Shown piece by piece: positions 8,664-17,895 of a DNA stretch of 64,000 nt. A program made the position numbers and the translations under genes. The stretch comes from Thiotrichaceae bacterium UBA4486 (GTDB lineage Bacteria; Pseudomonadota; Gammaproteobacteria; Eutrophobiales; Eutrophobiaceae), in assembly GCA_002389045.1 (NCBI GenBank), contig DGNS01000002.1:124001-188000 (forward strand). The letters run 5' to 3'. The notes under the pieces are model-generated. The model made no database searches. It had not been told where the DNA came from and saw only the letters and a program-made list of their open reading frames with translations. Within the stretch, counting starts at the first letter, position 1; each line of letters starts with the position of its first letter.

Positions 8664-9899
8664 ATGAGACTTTCCACGGCGTTATTTCATCAAAACTCGG
8701 TCAATAATATTCTCGACCAGCAGTCCCGTCTGTCCAGATTGCAGGGCCAGATCGCCAGTGGCCGGAGGATTGTGCAGCCATCGGATGATCCCGCAGGAAC
8801 AGCACAGATTCTGCGCCTGACACAGACGATAGAGGTGACTACACAGTTTCAGCGCAATGTGGATATTGCCAACAACAGACTGTCTCTGGAGGAGACGACC
8901 CTGGAAGCAGTACAGAACTCCATGACCCGCATCAGGGAGCTGGCATTACAGGCCAATAATTCCACCCTCACTCATACGGATCGTGTAGCTGTCGCCCAGG
9001 AAGTACGGCAACGGCTGGATGAATTGGTATCTTTGGCCAACACCCGTGATGCCAATGACGAGTATCTGTTTTCGGGTTTTCAGGCCAATACGCGGCCATT
9101 TACCCGGAACCCCGATGGCAGTTTTGCCTACAATGGCGACCAGGGACAACGTTTTTTGCAGATTTCATCCGGACGCCAAATCGCCGACGGAGATACCGGC
9201 AGCGATCTGTTTATGAACATCGAGACCGGTAACGGCACCTTCCAGGTACGCGATAACGCAAACAACACCGGCAGTGGTGTCATCGACCCCGGGCAACTGC
9301 TTGATCCCTCGTTGTGGGTGCCGGATGACTATACGATTACGTTCGTAACCAATGCCAATGGCAATCGGGGTTATAATGTGATCGGCGCCAACGTTGGACA
9401 GATCATTCCACCGCTGCCACAAAACCCGGTCAACGACGCGCCGGACTTCAGCAGTGATGCGGCGATCAGTTTCAATGGTATCGAAGTCAGTATCGAGGGT
9501 TTACCTGACGTGGGAGATACATTCATCGTCAGTCCTGGCGTCAAACAGGATGTGTTCACAACCGTAAATAATCTCGCCACGGCCATGGAAGGTGGTGGTG
9601 TCTCCGGCGGTGATGCCCACATATTCAATGCCATCAGTCATGCCATCGTTGATCTCGATAATGCATACGATAATGTGCTGGAACATCGCACCGACATTGG
9701 CGGGCGTTTGAATTCACTGGATGATCAGCGTGACATCAACCAGACTTTTCTCATTGACCTGGAATCCACTCTTTCGGGTACCCGGGACCTGGATCTGGTC
9801 GCAGCCATTTCCGAGTTGCAACAGCGCGCCGGTGCACTGGAAGCCGCGCAGGCGGCATTTTCACGCATAGCCAGATTGTCCCTGTTCGAGTTCCTCTAG
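8664..9899 (+). CDS. flgL: Flagellar hook-filament junction protein FlgL (HAP3)
   Basis: FlgL is the second junction protein and is related to flagellin at both ends. The 411-residue product has LSRLQGQIASGRRIVQPSDD near the N-terminus and AVQNSMTRIRELALQANNS near residue 75. The C-terminal coiled segment ends with AAQAAFSRIARLSLFEFL. The outer domain between about 140 and 300 is variable. The ATG at 8664 is five bases after the flgK stop. The stop is only four bases before the NeuB-type gene, which ties the sugar genes to this operon. Confidence 0.96.
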   Translation: MRLSTALFHQNSVNNILDQQSRLSRLQGQIASGRRIVQPSDDPAGTAQILRLTQTIEVTTQFQRNVDIANNRLSLEETTLEAVQNSMTRIRELALQANNSTLTHTDRVAVAQEVRQRLDELVSLANTRDANDEYLFSGFQANTRPFTRNPDGSFAYNGDQGQRFLQISSGRQIADGDTGSDLFMNIETGNGTFQVRDNANNTGSGVIDPGQLLDPSLWVPDDYTITFVTNANGNRGYNVIGANVGQIIPPLPQNPVNDAPDFSSDAAISFNGIEVSIEGLPDVGDTFIVSPGVKQDVFTTVNNLATAMEGGGVSGGDAHIFNAISHAIVDLDNAYDNVLEHRTDIGGRLNSLDDQRDINQTFLIDLESTLSGTRDLDLVAAISELQQRAGALEAAQAAFSRIARLSLFEFL

Positions 9900-9903
9900 A
9901 TAT

Positions 9904-10992
9904 ATGAACATGATGGGAACAATTGAAAACAGCCCGGTCCACAGCACAGAAGAAACAATACTGATAGACAATCGTTATGTCGGGTCAGGCCATCCCTGTT
10001 TCATCATTGCTGAAATCGCCCAGGCGCATGAGGGCAGCCTCGGCATGGCTCATGCCTATATTGATGCAGTAGCCGAGGCTGGCGTTGATGCGGTCAAGTT
10101 CCAGACACATATTGCTGATGCTGAATCCTCTGACCATGAACAGTTCAGGAGCGGATATTTTCCGCAGGACAAAAACCGTTACGCTTACTGGAAACGAATG
10201 GAATTCAGTGCGCAGGAATGGGCGGGTCTGGCGGCACATGCCCGCGAAAGGGAATTGATATTCCTTTCCACCCCTTTTTCGCATGAAGCTGTCGAACTCC
10301 TGGATAAACTGGATATGCCGGCATGGAAGATTGGTTCCGGTGAAGTGGATAACTTGCCGTTATTGCAATGTCTGATTGATACGGGCAGACCGGTCCTCCT
10401 TTCCAGCGGCATGTCGTCGTGGCCCGAACTGGACAGTGCGGTGGATTTGCTAGGGGCAGGAAATAGTGAATACCTGCTTATGCAGTGCACATCATCGTAT
10501 CCATGCCCGGCGGAAGAGACGGGTTTAAACGTAATGTTGGAAATGAACCGGCGATACGGCTGTCCGGTCGGGCTGTCTGACCACAGTGGTACTGTCTATC
10601 CCGGTCTCGCAGCAGCAGCGTTAGGTGGCTGTTGCATCGAGGTGCACACAGTGTTTTCACGGGAATGTTTCGGCCCGGACGTGAAGTCTTCGATAACTAC
10701 TGCCGAGCTCGGCCAACTCGTTGCGGGCATACGCTTTATACAAACGGCATTGGCGAATCCTGTCGACAAGAATACTGCCTCCGTGTCCCGCAGTGAGATG
10801 AAACGATTGTTCGGCAAGAGCCTTGTTGCGGCCCGTGACCTGACGCCGGGGGAACGTCTGTCAGCGAGCGACCTGCTGATACGCAAACCGGGTACCGGTC
10901 TGCCAGCCCGCCATTTGCCGGACATCATCGGCAGGAAAATACCAAGGCTGTACAGCCGGGGAGAGTTTCTGGATGCAAACGATTTCAGGTAA
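9904..10992 (+). CDS. neuB: NeuB-family nonulosonic (sialic-type) acid synthase
   Basis: Members of this family condense phosphoenolpyruvate with a six-carbon amino sugar (for example ManNAc) to form a nine-carbon nonulosonic acid in the cytoplasm. The 362-residue product has the family start GHPCFIIAEIAQAHEGSLGM with VAEAGVDAVKFQTHIAD, the barrel motifs FLSTPFSHEAVELLDKL and WKIGSGEVDNLPLL, and VGLSDHSGT. It ends in a SAF (antifreeze-like) domain with SLVAARDLTPGERLSASDLL. It could be a Neu5Ac, legionaminic or pseudaminic acid synthase; sequence alone does not decide. It begins four bases after flgL and overlaps the next gene by 20 bp. No clear ribosome site precedes the ATG, so translational coupling to flgL is likely. 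Confidence 0.88.
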   Translation: MNMMGTIENSPVHSTEETILIDNRYVGSGHPCFIIAEIAQAHEGSLGMAHAYIDAVAEAGVDAVKFQTHIADAESSDHEQFRSGYFPQDKNRYAYWKRMEFSAQEWAGLAAHARERELIFLSTPFSHEAVELLDKLDMPAWKIGSGEVDNLPLLQCLIDTGRPVLLSSGMSSWPELDSAVDLLGAGNSEYLLMQCTSSYPCPAEETGLNVMLEMNRRYGCPVGLSDHSGTVYPGLAAAALGGCCIEVHTVFSRECFGPDVKSSITTAELGQLVAGIRFIQTALANPVDKNTASVSRSEMKRLFGKSLVAARDLTPGERLSASDLLIRKPGTGLPARHLPDIIGRKIPRLYSRGEFLDANDFR

Positions 10993-12202
10993 GTTTGGTG
11001 CACGGCGCCGAATATGTGTGATTCTTGTGGATCGCGCCAACTACGGCCGTATGCATCCGGTCATGCGGGCTATTGAAGCGGATGACACTCTGGAACTGCT
11101 GACAGTCTGTGCCGGCACCATGTTGCTGGAACGTTTTGGCAAGGCCATCGACGTGGTCAGCGAAGACGGTTTCCGCATCGATGGCCAGGTGTATATGGAG
11201 CTTGAAGGTTCGACACCCACGACCATGGCAAAAAGCACGGGTATGGGTATTGTTGAATTTTCCAGTGAGTTCCAGCGTCTGCAACCGGACCTTGTTTTGT
11301 TAATCGGTGATCGTTATGAATCACTCGCGGCCGCCATCGCCGCTGTGTACATGAACATTGCGGTAGCACATGTTCAGGGTGGTGAAGTCTCCGGTTCCAT
11401 TGATGAGAGTGCGCGTCACGCCATAACCAAGCTCGCGCACCTGCATTTCCCGGCAACGGAACGATCGCGTGACTATATTCTGCGAATGGGTGAACGCCCG
11501 GATTGTGTTTTTAACGTCGGTTGCCCGTCCGGCGATTATATACTGAACATTGACAACCGCCTTCCTGGCGACGCCTTTAACCGTCATGGTGTCGGCAGTG
11601 ACATCAACCCGGACGACCCTTTTCTGCTGGTAATCTTTCATCCCGTGACCACGCGTTTCGGTGATGCCAGGGCTGAAGTCATGGAACTGATCGGTGCACT
11701 GCATGAACTGGCCCGACCGACACTCTGGATCTGGCCGAATGTGGATGCCGGTTCGGATCATATAGCCAAGGCCATACGCCTGTACCGGGAAAATTGTCGT
11801 AAAGATACAAAATGGTTGCGGCTGATCAAGAATCTGGATCCCGAAACCTTTCAGAAAACACTGGCCATGGCGGCCTGTGCTGTTGGCAACTCGTCCAGCT
11901 TTATTCGTGACAGTTCCTTCAGCGGCACACCGGTGGTCCTGGTGGGTGATCGCCAGTCCTGCCGCGAACACGGTGCCAACCTGGTCTGCGTTGACCCGGA
12001 GAAAAACATTATAAAAGCAGCCATACAAAAACAGCTCGCGCATGGGCATTACCCGGTTGAAAACATTTATGGCAATGGTACCGCGAGTGAGCAAATCGTC
12101 CGCCACATCAAAAACTTCGTACCTTACCGGCAAAAGACATTGCAATATGTTTATGATGATATGTGTGGTCATGATCGTGTGTACAAACTGGCCGGCATAT
12201 AG
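10973..12202 (+). CDS. neuC: UDP-GlcNAc 2-epimerase, hydrolysing (NeuC/LegG type)
   Basis: Enzymes of this group turn UDP-GlcNAc (or a derivative) into free ManNAc-type sugar plus UDP, the substrate for NeuB. The 409-residue product has the GT-B epimerase fold motifs RANYGRMHPVMRAIEA, QPDLVLLIGDRYESLAAAIA, and AVAHVQGGEVSGSIDESARH with AITKLAHLHF. It also has VGCPSGD, then NSSSFIRDSSFSGTPVVLVG near residue 310, where UDP binds. The hydrolysing subtype is inferred from the NeuB neighbour. It is a little longer than many NeuC proteins. Its start lies inside neuB, which suggests coupled translation. Confidence 0.85.
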   Translation: MQTISGKFGARRRICVILVDRANYGRMHPVMRAIEADDTLELLTVCAGTMLLERFGKAIDVVSEDGFRIDGQVYMELEGSTPTTMAKSTGMGIVEFSSEFQRLQPDLVLLIGDRYESLAAAIAAVYMNIAVAHVQGGEVSGSIDESARHAITKLAHLHFPATERSRDYILRMGERPDCVFNVGCPSGDYILNIDNRLPGDAFNRHGVGSDINPDDPFLLVIFHPVTTRFGDARAEVMELIGALHELARPTLWIWPNVDAGSDHIAKAIRLYRENCRKDTKWLRLIKNLDPETFQKTLAMAACAVGNSSSFIRDSSFSGTPVVLVGDRQSCREHGANLVCVDPEKNIIKAAIQKQLAHGHYPVENIYGNGTASEQIVRHIKNFVPYRQKTLQYVYDDMCGHDRVYKLAGI

Positions 12203-12240
12203 CGCCACGTAAATTTCGCTTCGAAAATCGCAATATATCG

Positions 12241-13239
12241 ATGGATCATGAACTGAGACAACGTTACTTCGAGGCCCTGGACAAGGAGATCCGGATGTTG
12301 ATGGATCCCGGCACCGGGCAGGTAAGCCCTGCCTATGCCCGGCTGATCGACTGTCCGCTTTGTCACAAGGGCCCGCAGGACAACGAGCATCTGTTTGACA
12401 AAAACGGTTTTACTTTCGTGCGCTGTCAGTCCTGCGGCTTTATATTTACCAATCCGCAGGTCAATACCGACTTGCTGGGGGATTTGTATAAACATGCCGA
12501 TTCCAATCAGCTCTGGGTAGAGTTGCAGAAAAGCGCCACAGAACAGAACTGGAAATCGGATTATTACCTGGATGCCATCCGGCTCATTGAAACGCATTTG
12601 CGGACAAAGGCACCGCCGCGTCTGCTGGATATCGGTTGCAACACCGGACTGTTCCTGGAAGTCGCCCGTGAAAACCGGCCGCAATGGCGATTAAAAGGTG
12701 TTGAACTCAATACCGGCGCCTGTGAGTACGCCCGCTCCCGGGGGCTGGACGTGGACGATACGCTGTTGTCAGAGATGGATAAAAATATCGCCTTTGATAT
12801 ATATACGCTGTTCGGTGTCATGGAGCATCTGCCGGAACCACATGGCATTCTGGAAGACATTAAAAGCCGGGTTGCCCCGGGGCAGGAAGCCGCGGTCATG
12901 GCCATCGTGCCCAACAGTTATTCCCTGTATCACATGCTGCTGCAGGACAGGAGCGTGAGTTTTGATGGGCGTAACCACCTGCTGTATTTTTCCGAGGCGA
13001 CCCTGCGCCGCGTGTTCGAGGAACACGGCTTCGAGGTATTGATACTTGATACCGTCCTCGACGGCCTTGGTAATATCAAACGGCAGATGCAATGGTTTGA
13101 TCCCAACGGCAGCAATAACAGTGACCGTTACCTGCCGGAGAGTTTGCGCGCGTTATTCGATAACGGAGCCATCGCCGGGTTGATCCGGCAGTACAATCTG
13201 GGCCTCAGACTGCGGATCCTTGCGCGCTATTGCGCGTAG
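12241..13239 (+). CDS. Class I SAM methyltransferase with N-terminal zinc-ribbon-like motif
   Basis: The 332-residue product has two CxxC pairs near the N-terminus (CPLCHKG and CQSCGFIFTNP), typical of sugar-modifying methyltransferases with a zinc-binding head. It then has the SAM-binding motif LLDIGCNTGLFLEVA near residue 126 and a FGVMEHLPEPHGILEDI motif about 70 residues later. The likely job is methylation of a sugar or nucleotide sugar in the island. It follows neuC by 38 bp, ends the plus-strand set and faces the converging minus-strand operon across 40 bp. The exact substrate cannot be read from the sequence. Confidence 0.75.
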   Translation: MDHELRQRYFEALDKEIRMLMDPGTGQVSPAYARLIDCPLCHKGPQDNEHLFDKNGFTFVRCQSCGFIFTNPQVNTDLLGDLYKHADSNQLWVELQKSATEQNWKSDYYLDAIRLIETHLRTKAPPRLLDIGCNTGLFLEVARENRPQWRLKGVELNTGACEYARSRGLDVDDTLLSEMDKNIAFDIYTLFGVMEHLPEPHGILEDIKSRVAPGQEAAVMAIVPNSYSLYHMLLQDRSVSFDGRNHLLYFSEATLRRVFEEHGFEVLILDTVLDGLGNIKRQMQWFDPNGSNNSDRYLPESLRALFDNGAIAGLIRQYNLGLRLRILARYCA

Positions 13240-13279
13240 CGATCCGGTCTGGCTGCCGGCCGGATTCAGAACGAATTAC

Positions 13280-14146
13280 TCATGACTCCGTCTTGTAACC
13301 GCAGGTCAGTATCGCCTGTCCCTCACGCTCATCACACAACCATGGATCCCGGCCGCCGGATATTATCTGTCGCTCATTCAATATGCGCTTGAACTGTTTG
13401 ACCAGCACCGCTTCGGCCGCATCCGGCAACAGCGTGAACGGAAAGTCAATGGAATGACTGATCATGGGCAGCGGATATATGCCCGAATGAAACCTGTTCA
13501 CCAGTCCCGCGTTTGCCATGGATTGAAGATACGGTGCTGACAGGGCGTCGGAACGGTATACCGGCGTTTTGGCCACCGAACCGCGTTCCGGGGCCATGGT
13601 TTTCAGCAGATCACAAATCCAGTTATATTCATGTTGAACGTTGTCCGGTATATGCGGGACGATGTAACCGATAAAGAGTCCTCCGGGTTTCAACACACGC
13701 ACCTGTTCGTCGATGACGCGGTCGAATTCACGGAAATGTTCCAGCAGGCCAATGGAGAAACAGACATCAAAGCTCTGTTCCCGGTAGGGCAGGTTGAGAC
13801 AGTCACCGGTATTGAATACCGCTTCCAGCCCATGCTGTGTAAACGCCTTTCGCGCAAGTTTGATTGCCTTCGGTGAAATATCCAGAAGTGTGCAGTCCCA
13901 GCCGGCATCGGCAAAGTAGGCGCTGAGTGAGCCACGTCCGCAACCGACTTCGAGACACCGTCTGCCTTGCAGTTTTTCAAGAAACGGCTGGAACGAATGC
14001 CAGTGCCGCTGGAACGCCAGCTGGACCTGGTTGGCCGGTTCACCACGTGTCCAGTGCAGGTAATGCGCTTCCTGCTGTGAATGCCAGTTCTGGTGAAACC
14101 GTGCACCGTCGCCGGCGGGTTCAACGGTTAACGCGGACCGCTTCAT
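13280..14146 (-). CDS. Class I SAM-dependent methyltransferase
   Basis: The 288-residue product carries motif I CLEVGCGRGSLSAYFADAGW near residue 61, then CTLLDISPKAIKLARKAF and a FDVCFSIGLLEHFREFDRVI motif with VLKPGGLFIGYIVPHIP. This is the Methyltransf_11/25 fold. It is the last gene of the minus-strand maf operon. The ATG at 14146 has GAGGAG about seven bases upstream, and the first 26 bp overlap the end of the CMP-sugar synthetase gene. It probably methylates the nonulosonic acid or another glycan part; this is inferred from context. It is not closely similar to the methyltransferase at 12241-13239. Confidence 0.75.
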   Translation of the reverse strand: MKRSALTVEPAGDGARFHQNWHSQQEAHYLHWTRGEPANQVQLAFQRHWHSFQPFLEKLQGRRCLEVGCGRGSLSAYFADAGWDCTLLDISPKAIKLARKAFTQHGLEAVFNTGDCLNLPYREQSFDVCFSIGLLEHFREFDRVIDEQVRVLKPGGLFIGYIVPHIPDNVQHEYNWICDLLKTMAPERGSVAKTPVYRSDALSAPYLQSMANAGLVNRFHSGIYPLPMISHSIDFPFTLLPDAAEAVLVKQFKRILNERQIISGGRDPWLCDEREGQAILTCGYKTES

Positions 14147-14846
14147 GTTTCATCTCCTCAAGCATGAGTGCAGCTATATGAAAATCGTGTTCGTCATCGA
14201 TAGTGATGGATCGTGACTCGGGAATTTCCAGTGCCAGAATACGCTCGCCGTAAAGGCTCCGCCGTTCCAGCACCAGGTCGGCGCGGACTACATAAACAAG
14301 GCCGGTACGGATGAACATGCGGGATAATTCCTGGCGGCGTGCCTGCCGCTCATGATCCGGCAGCAGCCATTCGACCTGATGGTTTTCTCCCAGGCTGTAC
14401 ATGAGGGAAGGGTGGGCATGGGTGGAATGGAAACCGCTGATTACCGTATCGACATCATTGTCCACTGCCAGGCGTATGGCCGCGTCAATATCCTCGGCCA
14501 GTACAGTGGGACTGGTGGGTTGTACCAGGGCCACATGGGTATATACGAGACCGCTGTCACGCAATGATCTCAATGCATGTTCCAGAACCTGCACAGTGCG
14601 ACTGCCGTCCATAGCCAGGTGTGCCGGTCGCAGCCACGGTACGTCAATCCCTGTCGAACTGACACAATCGGCAATTTCCCGGCTGTCGGTACTGCAAATT
14701 CGGGTATGTGGAAGACGGGCATTCATCAGGGCAGATGCCGCCCAGTGGATCAGGGGTTTGCCCAGGAGCATGCGCAGGTTCTTGCGCGGGATACCCCTGG
14801 AACCGCCCCGGGCGGGAATAACACCGAGGATTCTGTATTCATCCAT
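14121..14846 (-). CDS. neuA: CMP-nonulosonic acid synthetase (NeuA-type cytidylyltransferase)
   Basis: This enzyme class activates a nonulosonic acid with CTP to the CMP-sugar used by glycosyltransferases. The 241-residue product has the nucleotide-binding signature VIPARGGSRGIPRKNLRMLL at residues 9-28. STDSREIADCV and ALVQPTSPTVLAEDIDAAIR follow, then a late ITIDDEHDFHIAALML block, all typical of acylneuraminate cytidylyltransferases. It overlaps the genes on both sides (8 bp and 26 bp). The ATG at 14846 has TGGAG ten bases upstream. The acid activated (Neu5Ac, legionaminate or other) is not fixed by sequence. Confidence 0.87.
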   Translation of the reverse strand: MDEYRILGVIPARGGSRGIPRKNLRMLLGKPLIHWAASALMNARLPHTRICSTDSREIADCVSSTGIDVPWLRPAHLAMDGSRTVQVLEHALRSLRDSGLVYTHVALVQPTSPTVLAEDIDAAIRLAVDNDVDTVISGFHSTHAHPSLMYSLGENHQVEWLLPDHERQARRQELSRMFIRTGLVYVVRADLVLERRSLYGERILALEIPESRSITIDDEHDFHIAALMLEEMKHEAVRVNR

Positions 14847-15798
14847 GGTGTAACTCCAGGCTGGAACTGACCCGTTGCGCCAGCATCGCCTCGGTCATAT
14901 GCATGGCGTCACGGGTACAGCCACCAATGTGCGGTGTCAGTAGCACATTGGCGCCGGCCGCAGCAGCCCGCGCCAGTGGCGAACGTGTGATAAATCCCGG
15001 TGTCGTCTCATATTCCAGAACATCGCAGGCCACTCCGCCCAGTCGTTGTTCAAGCACCGCGGCAGCGACTGCAGATTCATCAAGCAGGGATCCCCGGGCC
15101 GTATTGATTAACAAGGCATCGTGTTTCATCAGGGCGATCTGTTCCTGGCCCAGCAGATGATGGTTGTCGTTCCGTTCATTGGCATGTATGGAAATGATAT
15201 CGGCCTGCCGGCAGAGATCATTCAGTTCGCGGCGGACCACTCCGAGCTGACTGAAGCGCTCGTCGCTTGTCCAGGGATCATGCGCCAGCACTCGCATACC
15301 GAAGGCTTTGGCGTAGCCGGCCATATGGCCGCCGGTGCGTCCCAGCCCGACCAGACCCAGGGTCAGTTCCGATAGCTGACGCGCCCTGAATAACTCACGT
15401 TGCCATTGATGATTATGCACCACGCTGTCACAGGCGCGGGGAATCGAGCGCAACAATGCCAGCATCAATCCGAACGCCAGTTCGGAAGTGGAGGTGATTT
15501 TTTCGATACCGGCACGATGTTGTTGTAATGAATAAACAGTAATAGATCGGCGCCTGCAGTACTCCGTATCAATATGACTGAGTCCGGTCGTGGGACTGGC
15601 GATGGCCTCAAGTGATGTGTACGGATCGAGAAAATGCCTGTCCAGTTGAACGGATAAACGCGATACCAGCAGATTCACCTGCGGTTTTTTGCTGTTATCA
15701 CAAGCCCCGGTCACCACTTCACCCAGTTGCCTGTAGATATTGATGGCATCCGGACTGTAATCCGCCGGCTCCAGGATCTGAATCATCATGTTTTGCAC
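14839..15798 (-). CDS. D-isomer-specific 2-hydroxyacid dehydrogenase
   Basis: The 319-residue product belongs to the phosphoglycerate-dehydrogenase-like NAD(P)-binding family. It has the dinucleotide site LGLVGLGRTGGHMAGYAKAF near residue 148, INTARGSLLDESAVAAAVL with the catalytic Arg, the Glu in CDVLEYE, and the catalytic His in LTPHIGGCT. All key residues appear intact. It sits between maf and the CMP-sugar synthetase in one operon, so it probably supplies or alters a precursor of the flagellar glycan, but no known nonulosonic pathway needs this step. The start may be GTG 15798 or ATG 15789. A housekeeping serine-pathway role is less likely in this position. Confidence 0.8.
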   Translation of the reverse strand: MQNMMIQILEPADYSPDAINIYRQLGEVVTGACDNSKKPQVNLLVSRLSVQLDRHFLDPYTSLEAIASPTTGLSHIDTEYCRRRSITVYSLQQHRAGIEKITSTSELAFGLMLALLRSIPRACDSVVHNHQWQRELFRARQLSELTLGLVGLGRTGGHMAGYAKAFGMRVLAHDPWTSDERFSQLGVVRRELNDLCRQADIISIHANERNDNHHLLGQEQIALMKHDALLINTARGSLLDESAVAAAVLEQRLGGVACDVLEYETTPGFITRSPLARAAAAGANVLLTPHIGGCTRDAMHMTEAMLAQRVSSSLELHHG

Positions 15799-15813
15799 TC
15801 TGCTGTTACCCGA

Positions 15814-17895
15814 TCAGGTATCATCAGTCGAGCTTGTCGCAGCTTTGACCGATTGATTGAGGAGTTCGAGCACATCCTGCTGCATGGCGTCCAGATACCG
15901 GTCCAGCACACGCACGGCTGAGCGATAGAATTCCGCGGCGTCATTTTCATTGTCGAACATGCAGGTCTGTATATAGACATCGTCAATGAAGCGTTTGATG
16001 CTGCCGGAAAACAGCTTGTGCGGCATAAAGTGGTCATGGTCGCTGCCGATTTCCGCTGCCTGGTAAAGTACGGCCAGCGTATTGACTATATCCGCTCTTG
16101 ATGCCGGGGCCTGTGCCGCCAGTTCACGTACAACAGCCATGTAGTCATTGATGGCCGGGATATGGTGTTGTTGCAGGCTGTCGATAATGGCATCAGCCGT
16201 ATAGTCGTTGCTGAAACAGCCGGCGATCTCATCCCTGATTGCAGACTTGTCGACGTGTTTACCGAATGTGACAGGTAGATCCCTGACCTGCAGTGAACCG
16301 GTATTACGGACCAGCGCGCCGTCGCCGACGTTGAACCAGGCGATTCCCGGACAGGCGGCAATGGCAAACTCCGCCACCTTGTGTGAAGTCATCAGCTTGT
16401 CGGTGGAGATGACGGTTTGTCCGAGATTGCCCGGTAAGGTGAACAGGCTCGTGCGATCGACTGTTTCATTATCACGATGGGCATGGATATAGTGCTGCGC
16501 ATGCATCTGCTCCCGTCCCGGCGCGGCGCCATAGTCAACACCGAAAAGGTAGACTTCGTCAGCCCCGAGATCGCCGGCAAATGCAATGGCGCTGTTGGTG
16601 ACGGTTGGATTGGTGTTTTTGCTGACCGTAAAGTTACCGGTCAGCAGAGACGAAGCGGGGTCATTGAATTTCTGGAATATAAATGTATCCCGATAGAATG
16701 CATCCACTTCCGGATCAATCACGTTCAGTTTCAGCGAAATAATATCGCGATAATCCTCTGCGTCTGCCCATTTCAGCATCGCGTCCGCACCGGTACATCT
16801 TTCCTGGTGAATATGATAATCCGGCATAATGTTGTTTTTCAGCAAAGGCGTGATCGCAGTGCCACAGGCAAAAATAATAAAATCATCGGCATGAGCCCTG
16901 AGATAGCCAATGGAATCGTCCAGTGAGGGACCGGCGCCGACAATGGCAATCCTCAGAAACCGGGCGGTCTTTTTACCGGTGAATACAGGAGTATTACGGG
17001 CCAGATTGCCCAGGCAGTTGGCAAGCCCGGCTTTTTGATCCTCGTACCAGCCGGCAGTCAACGTATCGGATAACAGGCGGCAGGCATCGTTTTCCAGCCG
17101 TATAAACTCGCGCACGGGTTCGGTATCGAAGAGCTTGATTTGCCAGCGGGCTATCGGCAGGAACGGAAAATGCGTCGCCAGAAACTGTTTTTCGATCTGT
17201 ACGGCTTCCCGCGGACTACTGGCAACTATCAGTGAAAATCGCCTGTTGCCGTCGCAATTCATGTATTCAAATACCTGACGCCAGCGGATTGTGAACAGCG
17301 AGACATAAAACAGATCAATCTCGGGTTCGTAAATCAGGGTCGCCAACACGTTTCTTGATTGCAACAACCGGGTTATGTGATATCCCAGACCGATGCCGTA
17401 AATGCGGATGAAGGGGATGAAATCCGGATTATACGATTCGTTGAAACGCCTGCGGCCCTCATCTTCAACCAGCATTTTCAGGGGGCCGGTATCGAGCAGT
17501 TCCCTGTACAGACGGGTCGTTATGACATTTTTATCGTGCCATTCTGCATCGTAGGCCAGTGCATAGGCCGGACTGATGTCCATATTGAAGGGGATTGATT
17601 CGAGTCCATGAATGGTACTGTTGAGGATCAGATTACCATCAGTGTAATAAAGCACGCGGTTGTCCGGTATATAAATGATGTTCGGGCTGCCGTCAGGATT
17701 GAAACAGAGCCGGTAATCCGTACACTGGTGATTGCGTATATGTTTGTAAAGCTCCGGTTGATGTTCCTCGAAATAGGCCAGGTTTTCCTCAAACACGTCG
17801 TTGCTGTAATCATCGTTGATCAGGCGAACCTGTTTTCGTGTACCGGTCATTTCGATAGTGCAGTCTCCGGCAACCGGTGTCTCTGTTAATGTCAT
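15814..17895 (-). CDS. maf: Motility accessory factor (Maf) flagellin glycosyltransferase
   Basis: Maf proteins transfer CMP-activated nonulosonic acids to serine or threonine on flagellin before export. The 693-residue product has the length and layout of the family. An N-terminal domain contains NPDGSPNIIYIPDNRVLYYT. A central MptE-like (DUF115) domain has IAIVGAGPSLDDSI near residues 313-326, FACGTAITPLLKNNIMPDYH and the DEVYLFGVDYGAAPG block. A helical C-terminus follows. The ATG at 17895 has AAGGAG six bases upstream. It leads the minus-strand operon, diverges from fliC, and a sigma54-like site lies 106 bp upstream. Confidence 0.88.
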   Translation of the reverse strand: MTLTETPVAGDCTIEMTGTRKQVRLINDDYSNDVFEENLAYFEEHQPELYKHIRNHQCTDYRLCFNPDGSPNIIYIPDNRVLYYTDGNLILNSTIHGLESIPFNMDISPAYALAYDAEWHDKNVITTRLYRELLDTGPLKMLVEDEGRRRFNESYNPDFIPFIRIYGIGLGYHITRLLQSRNVLATLIYEPEIDLFYVSLFTIRWRQVFEYMNCDGNRRFSLIVASSPREAVQIEKQFLATHFPFLPIARWQIKLFDTEPVREFIRLENDACRLLSDTLTAGWYEDQKAGLANCLGNLARNTPVFTGKKTARFLRIAIVGAGPSLDDSIGYLRAHADDFIIFACGTAITPLLKNNIMPDYHIHQERCTGADAMLKWADAEDYRDIISLKLNVIDPEVDAFYRDTFIFQKFNDPASSLLTGNFTVSKNTNPTVTNSAIAFAGDLGADEVYLFGVDYGAAPGREQMHAQHYIHAHRDNETVDRTSLFTLPGNLGQTVISTDKLMTSHKVAEFAIAACPGIAWFNVGDGALVRNTGSLQVRDLPVTFGKHVDKSAIRDEIAGCFSNDYTADAIIDSLQQHHIPAINDYMAVVRELAAQAPASRADIVNTLAVLYQAAEIGSDHDHFMPHKLFSGSIKRFIDDVYIQTCMFDNENDAAEFYRSAVRVLDRYLDAMQQDVLELLNQSVKAATSSTDDT

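Noticed and set aside
11321..12208. Minus-strand frame of about 295 codons opposite neuC
   Set aside because: Antisense shadow of the epimerase gene; no motif and no ribosome site.
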